Under the pieces are notes generated by a model, which saw only the letters and a list, made by a program, of their open reading frames with translations, did not search any database and was not told the DNA's origin. A program made the position numbers and the translations under genes. A stretch of 64,000 nt of DNA, taken from Apoderus coryli. Its lineage: Eukaryota; Arthropoda; Insecta; Coleoptera; Attelabidae. Every line of letters starts with the position of its first letter. The first letter of the stretch is position 1. This document shows, piece by piece, positions 20,950-31,797 of this stretch. The stretch is from assembly GCA_911728435.2 (NCBI GenBank), contig OU452198.1, forward strand, positions 6,420,001-6,484,000, given 5' to 3'.

Positions 20950-21900
20950 TATATAATTTCGATAGTCTGGGCAGATATCATTCCGCCATATGCCCGGACA
21001 CCGAGGTGTCTGAATTATTGGATAATAAATTTTCCGCCGCCAAATTTAACTATTAAAGCCCTCGCCGTTCTTTTAGACAAGCCCAGCGCAGGTTCCGTGC
21101 CAGTATTAGGGGTTTCAGAGACTTGCCTAGCCAGCCAATCCGCTCTCTCCCCTATTGTGGTCCGCCAAAGCCCTAAGTTCTCTTTGGAATTCCAATACCA
21201 GTTTAGTTGTAACCTTGGGACTTTTCAGAGCCCTTAAGGCCGCCTGGCTATCTGAACATACATTGATTCGTTTGTTTGTATAAGCCCTCAATCTGTCTAG
21301 TGCTACACACTGTAAAATTGCAAACACTTCGGCTTGAAACACGCATGTGTTTTTCCCCAGTGAGAATCTCAGATTCGAGTTCCTTGTCTCACTATATATA
21401 TATATATATATATTCCTGCACCACTTCCACTTTCGTTCTTTGACCCGTCTGTAAACCAGTGTCCGCATGCAGTCTTGACAAAAAGACCTAGCGGTCCATA
21501 ATATGCTCTTCGAAGTTTATGTCAAATTCAAATTTTGTTCTGATGTGGTCCATGGGCATGTCTATGATGCTACCCCAATACATGCCCCAATGAGTGGCTA
21601 CAGTTCCTACCAACCCTCGCAGTCTAATGAATGCCGCCCCTGCCTCCATCCTTGCAAAGGTGGGAGGTTCAGCAATACTTCCATTGCTGCTGTCGGAGTA
21701 GTTCTAAAAGTTCCCGTGATTGCTAAGCAGGCAAGTCTCTCTACCCTGCCCCACTCTGCAATTGCGCTATGCTGTTTCGCCTTCGACCACCATATCAGCG
21801 GAGAGTATGTTATCATAGGTCTGACTACCGCAGTGTCCAACCAGTGCAACATCTTTGGATTTAGTCCCCATGTTTTTCCATGAAAGCGTCTAAGTTACAT
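20950..21900 (-). pseudogene. LINE reverse transcriptase C-terminus plus RNase H domain relic
   Basis: Read from right to left, the first piece (21852-21607) has the RT thumb blocks TAVVRPMITYSPLIWW, ACLAITGTFRTTPTAA and EVLLNLPPL. Then about 21480-21440 gives WFTDGSKNESGSGAG, the RNase H block with the first catalytic Asp. A TA microsatellite shifts the frame. The 21411-21127 frame continues with CVFQAEVFAILQ (catalytic Glu) and INVCSDSQAALRALKSP (catalytic Asp of the SDSQAA block). The last His-containing block is degraded, although SGLAG and a following LARQVSETPNTG remain. An RNase H domain after RT points to the I, R1 or LOA groups. It is inactive because of the frameshift and truncation. 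Confidence 0.85.
21393..21413. repeat. TA dinucleotide microsatellite inside RNase H relic
   Basis: About ten TA units occur exactly between GSGAG and SETRNS of the reverse-strand RNase H domain. Length change in this run accounts for the frame break at that point. Confidence 0.85.
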
Positions 21901-21959
21901 AGGCGTTTTCTCCGCTCTTGCTCTGGTTTTACAAGAAGAGTATTGTTTTATAGCCTTTG

Positions 21960-23068
21960 TTATTAGTTTTAACCGGTCCGGTATTATCCGTGCAACATCT
22001 GGAGTGCCGCAGGGTTCTGTGTTGTGTCCCCTCTTATTTATGTGTTTTATTAATGACATTGTTAATGGCGTGAAATGTCGTTCCCTACTCTTTGCTGATG
22101 ATTTAAGGTTTATTCACTGATTACCTCAAATTCTGACTGTCTTCAATTGCAGAATGATCTGAATGTCCTGCGTGACTGGTGCATTCAAAACAGGCTTGCC
22201 CTTAATTTGGATAAGTGTTGTTCTGTAACTTTTACTCGTAAGGTAAATCCAATAAAATTTGTGTATAACATTGACACTGTTCCGCTTAAAATATGCGATG
22301 AGGTTCAGGATCAGGGGGTGCTCTTTGACGCTAAACTTAGTTTTGTGGGGCATGTGATTGATGTGGTTTCGTCTTCCTATAAGAGTCTGGGTTTTGTTAT
22401 GAGAAATACAAAGCATTTTGTGTCACCTTATTTTACTGTATAATTCCTTCGTTAGATCGAAATTGGAATATGCGTCTGTTGTGTGGAGTCCTGGTTATGC
22501 GTTGCACTCAAATAGCTTAGAGAGGATTCAGTGAAGATTTGTGAAATATTTGTGGTTTAAGTGTGACGGAGTGTATCCAACCATGGGATTTCCCCATGAT
22601 GAACTTCTGGGTCGTTTTAATTTTGTACCTCTTGATAAGCGTAGAGAATATGCCTCACTCCTGTTCCTATTCAAAATCGTGAATGGCATCATTGACTCTC
22701 CAGACCTACTTTCGATGATACTATTTCATGCCCCACATACGAGAAGGCGTAATTATGGTTTTACTTGCCTACCGCACGTACCAACTTGTTGCTCTTTTCG
22801 CCATTGTTTGAGATGTGTTCTGTTTGTGACTCGGTGAGTAACGATATTGATGTATTTTTTATACCATATCTTATATTAAAAAAGTGTTTTTTAGATAAAT
22901 ATTTGTTGTTAAACCATTTTAATTTTGACTATTTTTTGCGATTTTAATATTTGTATTATTTATAATTTTGAAACGTGTATTTATGTTAATTTTATCGTTT
23001 TGTAATGTACCTGCCCTGTAATTGGATGTGTTTCTGTCTGGGTAGATGTAATCTAAATAAATAAATAT
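21960..23068 (+). pseudogene. LINE reverse transcriptase fragment with FADD motif
   Basis: Forward frames give SGVPQGSVLCPLLFMCFIND, then SLLFADDLRFI with the catalytic FADD (about 22090-22110). After a shift the 22147-22443 frame gives LNVLRDWCIQNRLALNLDKC and further thumb sequence. The next frames give FVRSKLEYASVVWSPGY and PLDKRREYASLLFLFKIVNG. The 3' end is marked by CTAAATAAATAAATA at about 23053, a short-tandem tail of the CR1/Jockey type. At least two frameshifts and an in-frame stop (RIQ, stop, RFVKY near 22532) disable it. Its blocks match the LINE at the right edge of the window, so both may belong to one clade. Confidence 0.85.
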
Positions 23069-23099
23069 TAGGCCGCAAAATTTTCAGAACGTTTTAGTA

Positions 23100-24093
23100 T
23101 CAATGTTTGAGATGGCATGTTTAACAATCAATTATTGCCGTTGTTCGTGATTAATGGGCATTTAAACTCAAATCAATACAGTCATTTTCTAGAAAACTGC
23201 CTACTCGAATTTATTGAAGATGTACCTCTGAATTTGGCTCAAAACATGTGATATCAACATGATGGACCCCCTGCGCATCGTGGTAGACAAGTAACTGAAG
23301 TTTTAAATCAATTGTTTGGAAACAATCGGATTGGTTTGAGAGGGCCCATTATATGGCCTCCAAGATCACCGGATCTGAATCCGCTCAACTTCTTTTTATG
23401 GGTTTACATGAAACAATTGGTTTACAGTGTACCAATTATAAATGAAAACCAACTAGTGGAGAGAGTTCATGAAGCTGCTAGGGAAATAAGAAACAATCAT
23501 AATATCCTTATTAGATCTACAAATTCATTAGTTGAAAGATGTAGAATATATGTGCATTACTGTCAATGGAGGGCAATTTGAACAGTTGTTATGGATTTTC
23601 TTATTTCAATTTCGAGTTTAGTTATTTTATTGTTCAATTTTTAATTGTATTGATAGGCCTTGGAATTTGTTGTTAAGTAATTTGTTATTATTAAATCGTT
23701 TTCCACGGCAAATTTCATTTTTTTGATTTAAATCTACCATTAACTTGCAATTTATCGGTTTCCATAAAAATGGTAGAAGCCACAACATCGACGTAATTAA
23801 CTTTTTTGTAGCTTATAAGATGCTCTTTTTAAAACAGTAATAATTTAACAAATTTTGTCTCAACTTTTTTTGTGCGCTGTTAAACTAATAAATTTGAGAC
23901 TTTTGTACATACAAAATGTTCACTTGGTTCATATAATATAATATTACTAAAAATCCATCGTCATAAATTTACAAATAACACCCCGTATCTGAAAAACGAA
24001 GCATTTTTCGATATATGTTCATATGAATAAAAAATCTTATTTTTGCTTGTAGAATGTCACCTTAATTTTTTTAAGTTAATTTCGGGACACCCT
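23100..24093 (+). pseudogene. DD41D-type Tc1/mariner transposon relic
   Basis: From 23111 a frame reads FNNQLLPLFVINGHLNSNQY, LEFIEDVPLNLAQNM, then a TGA (23249-23251) where Trp is expected, then YQHDGPPAHRGRQVTE and WPPRSPDLNPLNFFLW, ending at 23581. The second catalytic Asp (QHDG) is kept. The third (expected in NPLDFFLWG) is Asn. I count 41 residues between the two positions, as in DD41D families such as rosa. The first Asp block is missing on the 5' side. The non-coding 3' end shares sequence with 18340-18780 and finishes with GGGACACCCTGTAT at about 24083-24093, giving this family a CAGGGTG-type terminus. Confidence 0.75.
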
Positions 24094-25190
24094 GTATATC
24101 TTATACTTACCTATTTCAAATATTAATTTGTGTACATTAATTTTGACCTATATCCACCTGTTTTCGAAATATTTGAAATTTTATGTCAAAAATATCGTTT
24201 GCAGATTAAAAAATAAAAATTATACAATTTTTGAATATATTATGCAAGCTTTAATAATTGAATTCCCAACCCAAAATATTTACCATGTTAAACGAAAATG
24301 TCCATTTAGTACCGATAAACCTATATCCGTACATTCCTCTTGATTTTCTTTATGGCATTGTGATTGATGTATACATAGTTAGAATAAGATTGGATTGTAT
24401 AATGAAATTGTTCATTGTCTTTTTGGGCTACCGGTTAAAAGCTGAAAATTAAACAATCCGACCATTGAACCTACATAAAACATCAGAAAGAATGAAAGAG
24501 AGAAAAAGAAACAAATGGAACACGTCATAGCCAAACTTGATCTGACAGCAATTAAAACGTCGGTAGGAATAAGCGCAAATTAGCACGAAATTAACTGACG
24601 GTTGCTGGCCCATTTTTATCTTTGATGGCGATATCCACAAAATCAGAAATGAGAAAAAAATAACATAAAACTATATGAAATAAAAATATGATTTTGAAAC
24701 ATATAAAATCCATTCTTATGATTTATGGGAGCATAATCTGCTCCAGTTTTTTTCTTTTCTTATTCTCTCTCTGGCTGAACGAGGATGCGACGGTAAAAAT
24801 CTGAATAATATTTATGTGAAAGACAAGGTTATAAGACACAACGACTAAACCATAATGAATAATATCTGCATAACGATTTTTCACAATAAACCTTTGACTT
24901 ATTATTCGGTTCCGTCAAGTAAAATCAAAATTTCTTCGTTTGTTTATTTTTAAAATTGTTTTATGACATTTTATCTCGGGTCGGGGAGACATCAAGAGAG
25001 ACTTATTCGGGGTCTCCCAAGTAAGATGGAAATTATTTCTTGTTTTTTTTTTTTTTAGTTCCAAATCTAACAATACAATGCAATACAATATATATAATCT
25101 AAAATAACAGAGAGAATGAAAACATTGTATTTGGAAAAATCTAGTAATATTTTGGTATTTTAGGTTTTATAATGTGGTAGAATGGGCAAC
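24094..25190. other. Unassigned AT-rich DNA
   Basis: No gene recognised. Two ORFs of about 64-71 codons (24128-24452) overlap in different frames and have no motif. A small inverted pair (GGGGAGAC near 24984 and GGTCTCCC near 25011) is present. A poly-T run of about 15 lies near 25044. Confidence 0.45.
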
Positions 25191-25247
25191 CATATACAAT
25201 GTTTCCACGGAAAGAGTTTAGAAAAGGAAAAACTTTTTTATTTGTAG

Positions 25248-25359
25248 ATTTGGTATTCGAACTTGTAGTTTCGACACAAGCAGACGTTTTTATAAAGAAT
25301 GACTTTTTTCTTTATAAAAACGTCTGCTTGTGTCGAAACTACAAGTTCGAATACCAAAT
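25248..25359. repeat. Perfect 50-bp hairpin
   Basis: The left arm (about 25248-25297, containing TTGGTATTCGAACTTG and CAAGCAGACG) is repeated exactly in inverted form at 25310-25359, with a 12-base loop around GACTTTTTT. No mismatch is visible. The 122-codon forward ORF that spans it (25199-25567) owes its length partly to the palindrome and has no known domain. Confidence 0.9.
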
Positions 25360-26114
25360 TTACGCTTACTATGCAGGGTATATCAAAAATACAATTTTTA
25401 TGGATTTTCATTTTTGTGATATTTTTAAATTTTATGAAAATATTTTCAAAACCGTGATTTATTACACCAATTATGCAAAAAAAAAAAAACGAATAAACCT
25501 TTTTTTATATAATATAATCCTTTATTTAACATACAGGGTGAACTATCACTCAGTACAAAAATTTTAACCACATGCTCAGGAAAGCATGAAAAATCATAAA
25601 AAATTTGTTTTGGAATTTTTATTCGATGTTTACAAAATGGGGCAAATCCACGTTTTTCCCTGGTAAATCGGCGCCTATGACAATTATTTTTCACGATGGC
25701 TTCCAACCTACAAACTGAACATTTTTGAAATAATTATTATAATACCTGATAAATAAATCCATCATTACTACTGCAGAATTGTACACTACTTCTTCGTTTT
25801 TGCAAACAACAAACTCCTAAAACGATATTTGTGCATACTTATTGAATACACTAAAAACACAACAGATTTCCGAGAAGTAGATACACTAAATGCACACTTT
25901 TTTAATATTCGCTGATGCCGATTTATTTTAAATTTAACGAAATATTAAACTATGATAGCCAGTTGTAGCGGCGCTGTCTTATAATATTTGATGAATAACA
26001 ATCAATCTGGAATACTCCAAATTGTAGATAATTTCTTCGTTTTTACAAACTTCTAAAATGATATTCTTGCATTTTGAACACACAAACACTAACTAAACAT
26101 TGCCGGTAGCACAC

Positions 26115-26149
26115 CCCAGATAAGTAAAACTAGTACTTACTTATCTGGG
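26115..26149. repeat. Short palindrome
   Basis: CCCAGATAAGTAA at 26115-26127 is the reverse complement of TTACTTATCTGGG at 26137-26149, with a 9-base spacer. It lies inside the 2.75-kb element; no function is evident. Confidence 0.8.
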
Positions 26150-27309
26150 ACTAAAATGTAAAATGCCTGTTTAATTTTAATTTATTTAAATCCTTATTTC
26201 CAATAGGGAAAATGTAAACACAAAAATAATAAAATATCGGTTAATAGGTTAATAAACGCCCGGGACACCTGATCAATAGATCACAATAGTGCAGAGTGCA
26301 TACAACTTCGACGTCATCTGTCAACCAACAGCCTAACGTGTTGCCAAGTTTATAACACACATATTAAGCTTTTTATTTTGAGTAAAAAAATAACTTATTC
26401 AAACTCAATGTGTATTGTGGATCGAGCCATATTATGCTACTTTTAATCCTTGACCTCCGCATGTGCTTTGCATGTGTATACCACTTTCGCAAGAAATTCC
26501 TCACAAATTTCTCAGATCAGATTGGCTGATGTGGCATTTCACCTACCACTCGCACTCACTTGAAATTTTTATTTAAAAGCAACGTGAAACTGTCAAAATT
26601 ATCTATGGTAACTATGGTTGTTTTTACATTACATTAGACGTTAGAAATTGCTCATTGCGTACTTTACACATTAGGCAGAATAAAATACACATATGATAAA
26701 ACGGGTTGCCTACGTACACTACACAAAAATTTTGTCGGAAATATTATTATCATTATTATGAAATAAATATTAATGATGTGATGCATGGTGAATTAGATTT
26801 GGAAGCCAAGAGCTAACTAAGAATATTTAGCGCCTATTGACCATCGCTTTTTTGGCCAAATCTGGCAAGCCTGCATTCACGCATAATTATTATGCAAGTT
26901 TTGTCACTATCGATCGAGTTTGTTATTGAAATTTAACAATCGATATCGTACATTTTCAACCGATAAAATGGTAATATTTTTAATATAAATACAACAATAA
27001 CTAGAAACTACACTAATGTTAATAAATACCGATACATTGGCACTATCGTTGGCAAAGCCCAGCGGTATATCGAATGAAATATATTGATTATCTGCTAAAC
27101 GAAATTATCGGCAACATACACTTTAAATTTTAAGGTTATATTATAGCGTAAATTGTCGATGTGACTATGGATATTTTTTATTTCGATATATCGATATTTT
27201 GTAATATCGATATGGCGATGTTACCTTTGTCATTTGTCATCGCGTTTTTGACGTCGAATTATTATATTATTTTATTGATTTGTGAATGTTTGAAACTTGA
27301 ATTGAATTA

Positions 27310-27690
27310 TTGAAAAACACGGAATTAACACACCTGGTAATAATATTATATGGGAAATGCAACGAAAGAGCAAATCGGGCGGCAGTGGAATACTGGAGAC
27401 GTTTTCCAAATAGGAAAGACATGCCTAATGGTCGCACATTTGTAAATGTTGTAAGTACAACGTTTGTGAGATACTGGTACATTGCAAGCTCAAACTGGTG
27501 GACAAGGAGGACAGAATAATTTAGAACATGTAGGCTGTACTAAATTTAATAGAGGAGGAACCGTCCATAAGTACTACGGAGATTGCAAAAAGATTGGGAA
27601 TATCTCAGAACAAGGAGGATTCTGAAGGAGAACTGGTTTCAACCGTATCACATACAAAAGATACAGGCACTAGAAGTAGTTCAGTGGTTA
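27310..27690 (+). pseudogene. Transposase N-terminal helix-turn-helix region
   Basis: The first frame gives YGKCNERANRAAVEYWRRFP, NRKDMPNGRTFVNV, matching the insect helix-turn-helix pattern (Y..CN.NA..A...Y..RFP.R..P....F) that precedes DDE transposases. A later frame gives LIEEEPSISTTEIAKRLGIS, the second DNA-binding helix pair. A third gives RRILKENWFQPYHIQKIQAL, the linker before the catalytic core. Two frameshifts separate the pieces. The open frame lacks an ATG at its start. The catalytic core that should follow is replaced by unrelated sequence from about 27690. The linker resembles the family of the 23.1-kb relic. Confidence 0.7.
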
Positions 27691-28319
27691 AGCGCATCAA
27701 CAAGTGTGCTGAAGTTAGCGGTGGTCTCTTTAAACATTTGCTGTTGTACTGCTTTGAAGTGCTAGTGTTATTTGCATTTGAGTGTTTTTTGTTGCCCTTT
27801 GGGGTTTTCCTAACGGATGGGATACACCTTGTGATCGTCGGGCTGAGTACCTGACATTAAACAAGAGTGGACGAGGTAAATCAAGCGGTCCCCAGGAAGT
27901 TCAAAAATCATGGCGGCATGGCATGGCATGTTAGACCTATCCGAAAGGTAGGAGCTTACGTAATATTTAATATTTCGCTTGATTGAAGTCACATAATCAT
28001 CTACATTTTCTAAATAAATGTTTTACATTAAATGCTCGGTAAATCGATACACTTGGCAACATGGCGCTGTATCATAACCTTTAAGCTAATGTCTAATTTA
28101 AACTTCAGTTAGGCAGGCGTTCATAGGCGTCGTAAAAAGGCAGTTTAACATGATTTACAAAAAAATTATTTTCAGCCTTAATAAAAATGTTGGAAATTTT
28201 TTGAAAGGCGATTCTGTTAAATCTTATTTTTCTCTACCTCTAGTTAAAATTTTTGTACTGAGTGATAGTTCACCCTGTATATGCTACTGATCGCCCTTTA
28301 GAGACAAGGTCAATTTTCT

Positions 28320-29640
28320 TTTAAAGGCCGCAATGGTAATGCAGTCCTTCACAGATACGTCCAAATTCATTATACCTTACAAGGCCTTTATGAAATAATG
28401 TTCTTTCAGAGCATTTTTTGTTTTTTGTTGTAACCCTGAAATCATTTCTTGTTCTTGTGTTGTAGCCATGAACATCCGAGTTCACATGCAATTTGGAAGT
28501 CATATAACCGAAAACCAATCCAGAGACCGCAACATATATTGGATGGGAGTTCTTCGACCTAGACCAAGAATCGCCCTCATAGCTTCATTCTGCAATTTCT
28601 GAAGCCGATCTATCTCGTTCTTATTTGCATTGTACAAAATGGAGGCAGAAAATGTATAATGGGGCAATACAAGAGTATTGTACGCCATCAATCCTGCTTA
28701 TTTCGTCAATGAAGTGGCTATTCTAACTAAGAAATGTACAGATTTCGAGACTCTTGAAATAACAAACAATACATGGTCTTTAAAAGTCAGATTACTATCG
28801 ATAATAATACCCAAATACTTCATCCACTTTTCACTCTCTCCACGACTTCACCGTTCATCATTATTTTTGTGTTTAAATTAGAATATTCAGCGTGGATGTG
28901 TTTACTGCCGAAAATCATACATTTTGTTTTATTATTATTTAATTTAATTAAATTACCGTTACACCAAGAAACAACGCGAGACAGATTCATATTCAAGGTA
29001 TTTACCACTTCGGAAAGGCTATTATTCCAAAAATAGATAAGAGTATCATCAGCAAATAGATGAATTTTGCTGTGATCAACAGCATGCACAACATCATTAA
29101 GATAGAGTAGAAACAAGAGCGGTCCCAAAGAACTCTTCCAGTCAAACAATATATTCTGGACAGCCGTTTCACAACCATGACCCTTCCGAAACCCTGACTG
29201 ATTTACGTAAAGCACATCATTTGTATTCACAAACTCCAACAGTTGATCATGCACTATTCTCTCAATTATTTTTTCGATAGCTGATATCATATTTATTGGC
29301 CTCAGATCACTAGCGTCTACGGCCCGATGAACTTTAGGTACCGGAGTGACAACAGAAACTTTCGAAGCAGACGGAATCCTACCAGTTTCCAGAGAAAAGT
29401 TTATTAAATTTAGTAATGGTTTATCGATAGCAGAATAAATATTTTTTAAAAAGTGAGCAGTATACTCGTCAATACTAACTTTATTGGGCAAACCAAATAC
29501 TACCTTTTTTAAGTCGCTTAGATCTATGAGTCTAAAATTATTCATTGTTAACACAGGAGTTTGAATAAAATTTGTGTAAGACGTACCGTTACTAGTATCA
29601 ATTTCAGACAAAATGTCTTCAATACTTTGCACATAGAAAA
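28320..29640 (-). pseudogene. LINE reverse transcriptase, internally deleted
   Basis: A 270-codon reverse frame (29632-28820) holds the RT blocks in order: VSIDEYTAHFLKNI, VSVVTPVPKV, DLRPINMISAIEKIIERIVH, QSGFRKGHGCETAV, then a jump straight to SSLGPLLFLLYLND and HLFADDTLIYF with the catalytic FADD, then VVSWCNGNLIKLNNNKTKCM. The segment with the first catalytic Asp and the palm up to PQG is deleted between GHGCETAVQNILFDW and GPLLF. After a frameshift the thumb continues (28691-28500: NTLVLPHYTFSASILYN, MRAILGLGRRTP) and a last piece (28518-28321) has YNTRTRNDFR. It is CR1/Jockey-like and is inactive. Confidence 0.85.
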
Positions 29641-29729
29641 CATTTAAATTATCACATATTTGATAACGATCATTTATTTCATTTTCATTAATTTAATTTT
29701 TTTCAATTCGATTTAACCTATTTGTGCTA

Positions 29730-30115
29730 GCCAAGAACTACAAGCCATTTTCAATTGAAAAATAGGGGTTTTTAGCTGATATTTAGAATTATTCAAAAAA
29801 ATCTCCATAGTTTGGCACTTCACTGACTGAATCCAGTGTAGTAGGTTTTGAAAAAACATTCTTTCGTCGTTACTCACAATTATTTATTATTATTTGACAT
29901 TTTATTTCTGTCTCAGTACAACATTTTATTCTGTGTTTTTTAAATTTAGTTGAAATTTTTGAGCTTTTTGAAGTTATTAAAAAAACGCCTTTCTCAGATG
30001 AATGTTTTACGCAAAATAAGTGCCAAACTATGGCGATTTTCAATAACAGCTAAAAACACTGAAAATTTGTTTAAACCATCACATGTGACATACCTACCAC
30101 CTATTTTATTTATTG
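29730..30115. mobile_element. Partial MITE of the ACAGTGTGTCC family
   Basis: The sequence shares CCATTTTCAATTGAAAAATA, CACTGACTGAATCCAGTG, TCTCAGATGAATGTTTTACG and AAATAAGTGCCAAACTAT with the complete element at 19827-20531. Neither terminal repeat is preserved. Part of the interior is present in both orientations (GGCGATTTTCAATAACAGC against its inverted form near 29770-29810). Confidence 0.6.
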
Positions 30116-30180
30116 TTGTTTCTGTTTTGTTGGTATGTTTTAACTTGTTTAAGTTTATAATTATTTCTGTTGCATTTTGA

Positions 30181-31470
30181 ATAATAATAATAATAAATGA
30201 TTTATTGTGAAAATGCAAAAAAAAAATTACAATCACACAAAAGGTTAGAGGTTTGGCTAATGCCACTCTTCCACTCTACCTAAAAGATACAAATGTACAA
30301 AAAATAGAAAAAAAAAAGAAAAGATGTTACAATTTAAAAAAAAGAACCCATCCACAATTAACAAAACATTGAGTCTATGGGTAAATTCTTAGTTTCACTT
30401 CTCTCTGGAATAAGTTTAATGGTAAGTCAATTATATCAATCACTTTATTTAAAAGCAGTGAGGCCATATATGAAAAAGAACCCTGAAATTTTGATGTGTG
30501 ATGCTTAGGGATTGTAAATGTATTAACCCGTATATTAACATCATGCATACTCGAACGTCTACACAACAAACTATACAAATACTGAGGCTCTCCGGAATGG
30601 TAGATTTTATGTAGTAATGAGATGTATAGGTACTCGAATCTGGCATTCGGTACCCCCAATCTCTCATAAAAAGGAGTGACATGTGCCGCAAAAAGAACTG
30701 TGCACACAAATCGAACACATGAGTTCTGCACTCTTTGCAACTTCAGCCTATTATACTCGATCAAAAAATAAAAATAAACAGAAGAACAATAATCAAGTTG
30801 TGGGTAAATTAGAGCTTTAATCAATTTGAGCTTATTAGTCTCATCCACGAGATGTTTCAGATGATATATAGAGCGTAATTTAAAAAGGGAATTCTTGCAT
30901 ACACTGCTGCAATGCTCTTTGAAATTCAAATGAGAATCAATCACAACACCTAAATCACGAACTTGTTGAACCCAAGAGATAATATCGCTGCCAATTCGAA
31001 CGCTAAACTGCTGAGCAATCGCACTGCTATGACGCGCATTACCAATGCACAAGGCCACGGTCTTTTTAGGATTCAAGCGCAATCCGTTATCAGCGCACCA
31101 ACCAGAAAACTCTGTTAGTTCCCTATTTATAATATTCAAGACAGTCCCTGCGTTAGCAGGACGAATATACTTGTATATCATCTGCATACATGTGTATATT
31201 GGAGTGCTGAAATGATTTTAAAATGTCAAAGATGTAAAGAAAGAACAAAAGCGGTGCAAGAATGCTTCCTTGTGGGACACCACTTCTGGTTTGTGACCAT
31301 CCCGAGAACTCTCGATGTAACTTTACTCTCTGCTTTCGACCATATAAGTATCCTGTAAACCAGCTCAGTGACGATTCATCAAACCCGAGGTACCTAAGTT
31401 TGGCGAGTAACAACTCAAAGTTGACTAGATCAAACGATTGTTTTTGATATTTTGTTATTATCCATACTAT
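30181..31470 (-). pseudogene. 5'-truncated LINE reverse transcriptase with YADD
   Basis: The 3' end is at 30181-30200, where the reverse strand ends in ATTTATTATTATTATTATTC. Going upstream, the 31187-30375 frame (270 codons) holds the C-terminal RT: NGLRLNPKKTVALCIG, VRDLGVVIDSHLNFKEH, LIYPQLDYCSSVYF, RVQNSCVRFVC. The 31512-31153 frame holds FDLVNFELLLAKLRYLGF, WFTGYLYGRKQRV, RSGVPQGSILAPLLF and HMYADDIQVY (catalytic YADD near 31190). One frameshift just after YADD separates the two frames. The 5' truncation is at about 31470, within the block of the first catalytic Asp. It is one of the better preserved LINEs in the window. Confidence 0.85.
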
Positions 31471-31721
31471 AATTACCTTGTTGGCTTTCATGAGTCGATA
31501 ACTCGGTAGCAAGTGAGTTTAGAAATAGGGAGTTCTTCATAAAGTTAGTTTCAAATTCTCCAAAAAATTAAAAAATGATGTCAAATATAGGGTGTTCCAT
31601 TTAAAAAATCACAACTTTGATCAACTGCTAGTAAATGTTCTTAAAAACTTAAAAGTTTTGCAGGAAACTTTTTTTGATATTATTTTCCGTTCGTGATATA
31701 ATAAAGTAGTTTTATAAGGGT

Positions 31722-31797
31722 TTTTGGGGTTATTGATAGAGCGTGCGGTTTGCATGCGGAATATCCTGTGTTCGAATCCCAGCTCTGGCAACTTTTT
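31722..31797 (+). tRNA. tRNA-Ala-like pseudogene (anticodon TGC)
   Basis: A D-arm/box A stretch (TTATTGATAGAGCG, about 31729-31742), an anticodon arm around TTTGCAT with TGC in the loop, and a T-arm/box B (TGTTCGAATCCC, 31769-31780) are in the normal order and spacing. CTCTGGCA and a T run (31793-31797) follow. The sequence best resembles tRNA-Ala(TGC). The 5' half of the acceptor stem does not pair with CTCTGG and the D-arm lacks the usual GG, so it is a pseudogene or the head of a tRNA-derived SINE. It lies just after a GGGTGTTCC MITE-like end (about 31590). Confidence 0.6.

Larger units (their letters stand above)
25531..28280 (+). mobile_element. 2.75-kb element with perfect 38-bp terminal inverted repeats
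   Basis: The left end ATACAGGGTGAACTATCACT, then CAGTACAAAAATTTTAAC, ending at 25568, is mirrored without a mismatch at 28243-28280. The ends are flanked by TA, the target used by Tc1/mariner elements. Inside, 27310-27690 encodes the N-terminal helix-turn-helix part of a Tc1/mariner-like transposase, but I find no catalytic domain. The first 1.7 kb of the interior has no recognised sequence. It includes a 35-bp palindrome at 26115-26149 and two diverged repeats (about 25740-25960 and 25970-26100, both with CTTCTTCGTTTTTGCAAAC-like blocks). Identical ends beside a broken gene suggest mobilisation in trans. Confidence 0.75.

Noticed and set aside
25199..25567. 122-codon forward ORF
   Set aside because: It runs through the perfect hairpin and AT-rich sequence, has low complexity and no domain; likely chance.
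27661..27720. tRNA-like box A (TAGTTCAGTGGTTAAGCG)
   Set aside because: No matching box B or T-arm follows at the right distance, so I do not call a tRNA or SINE.
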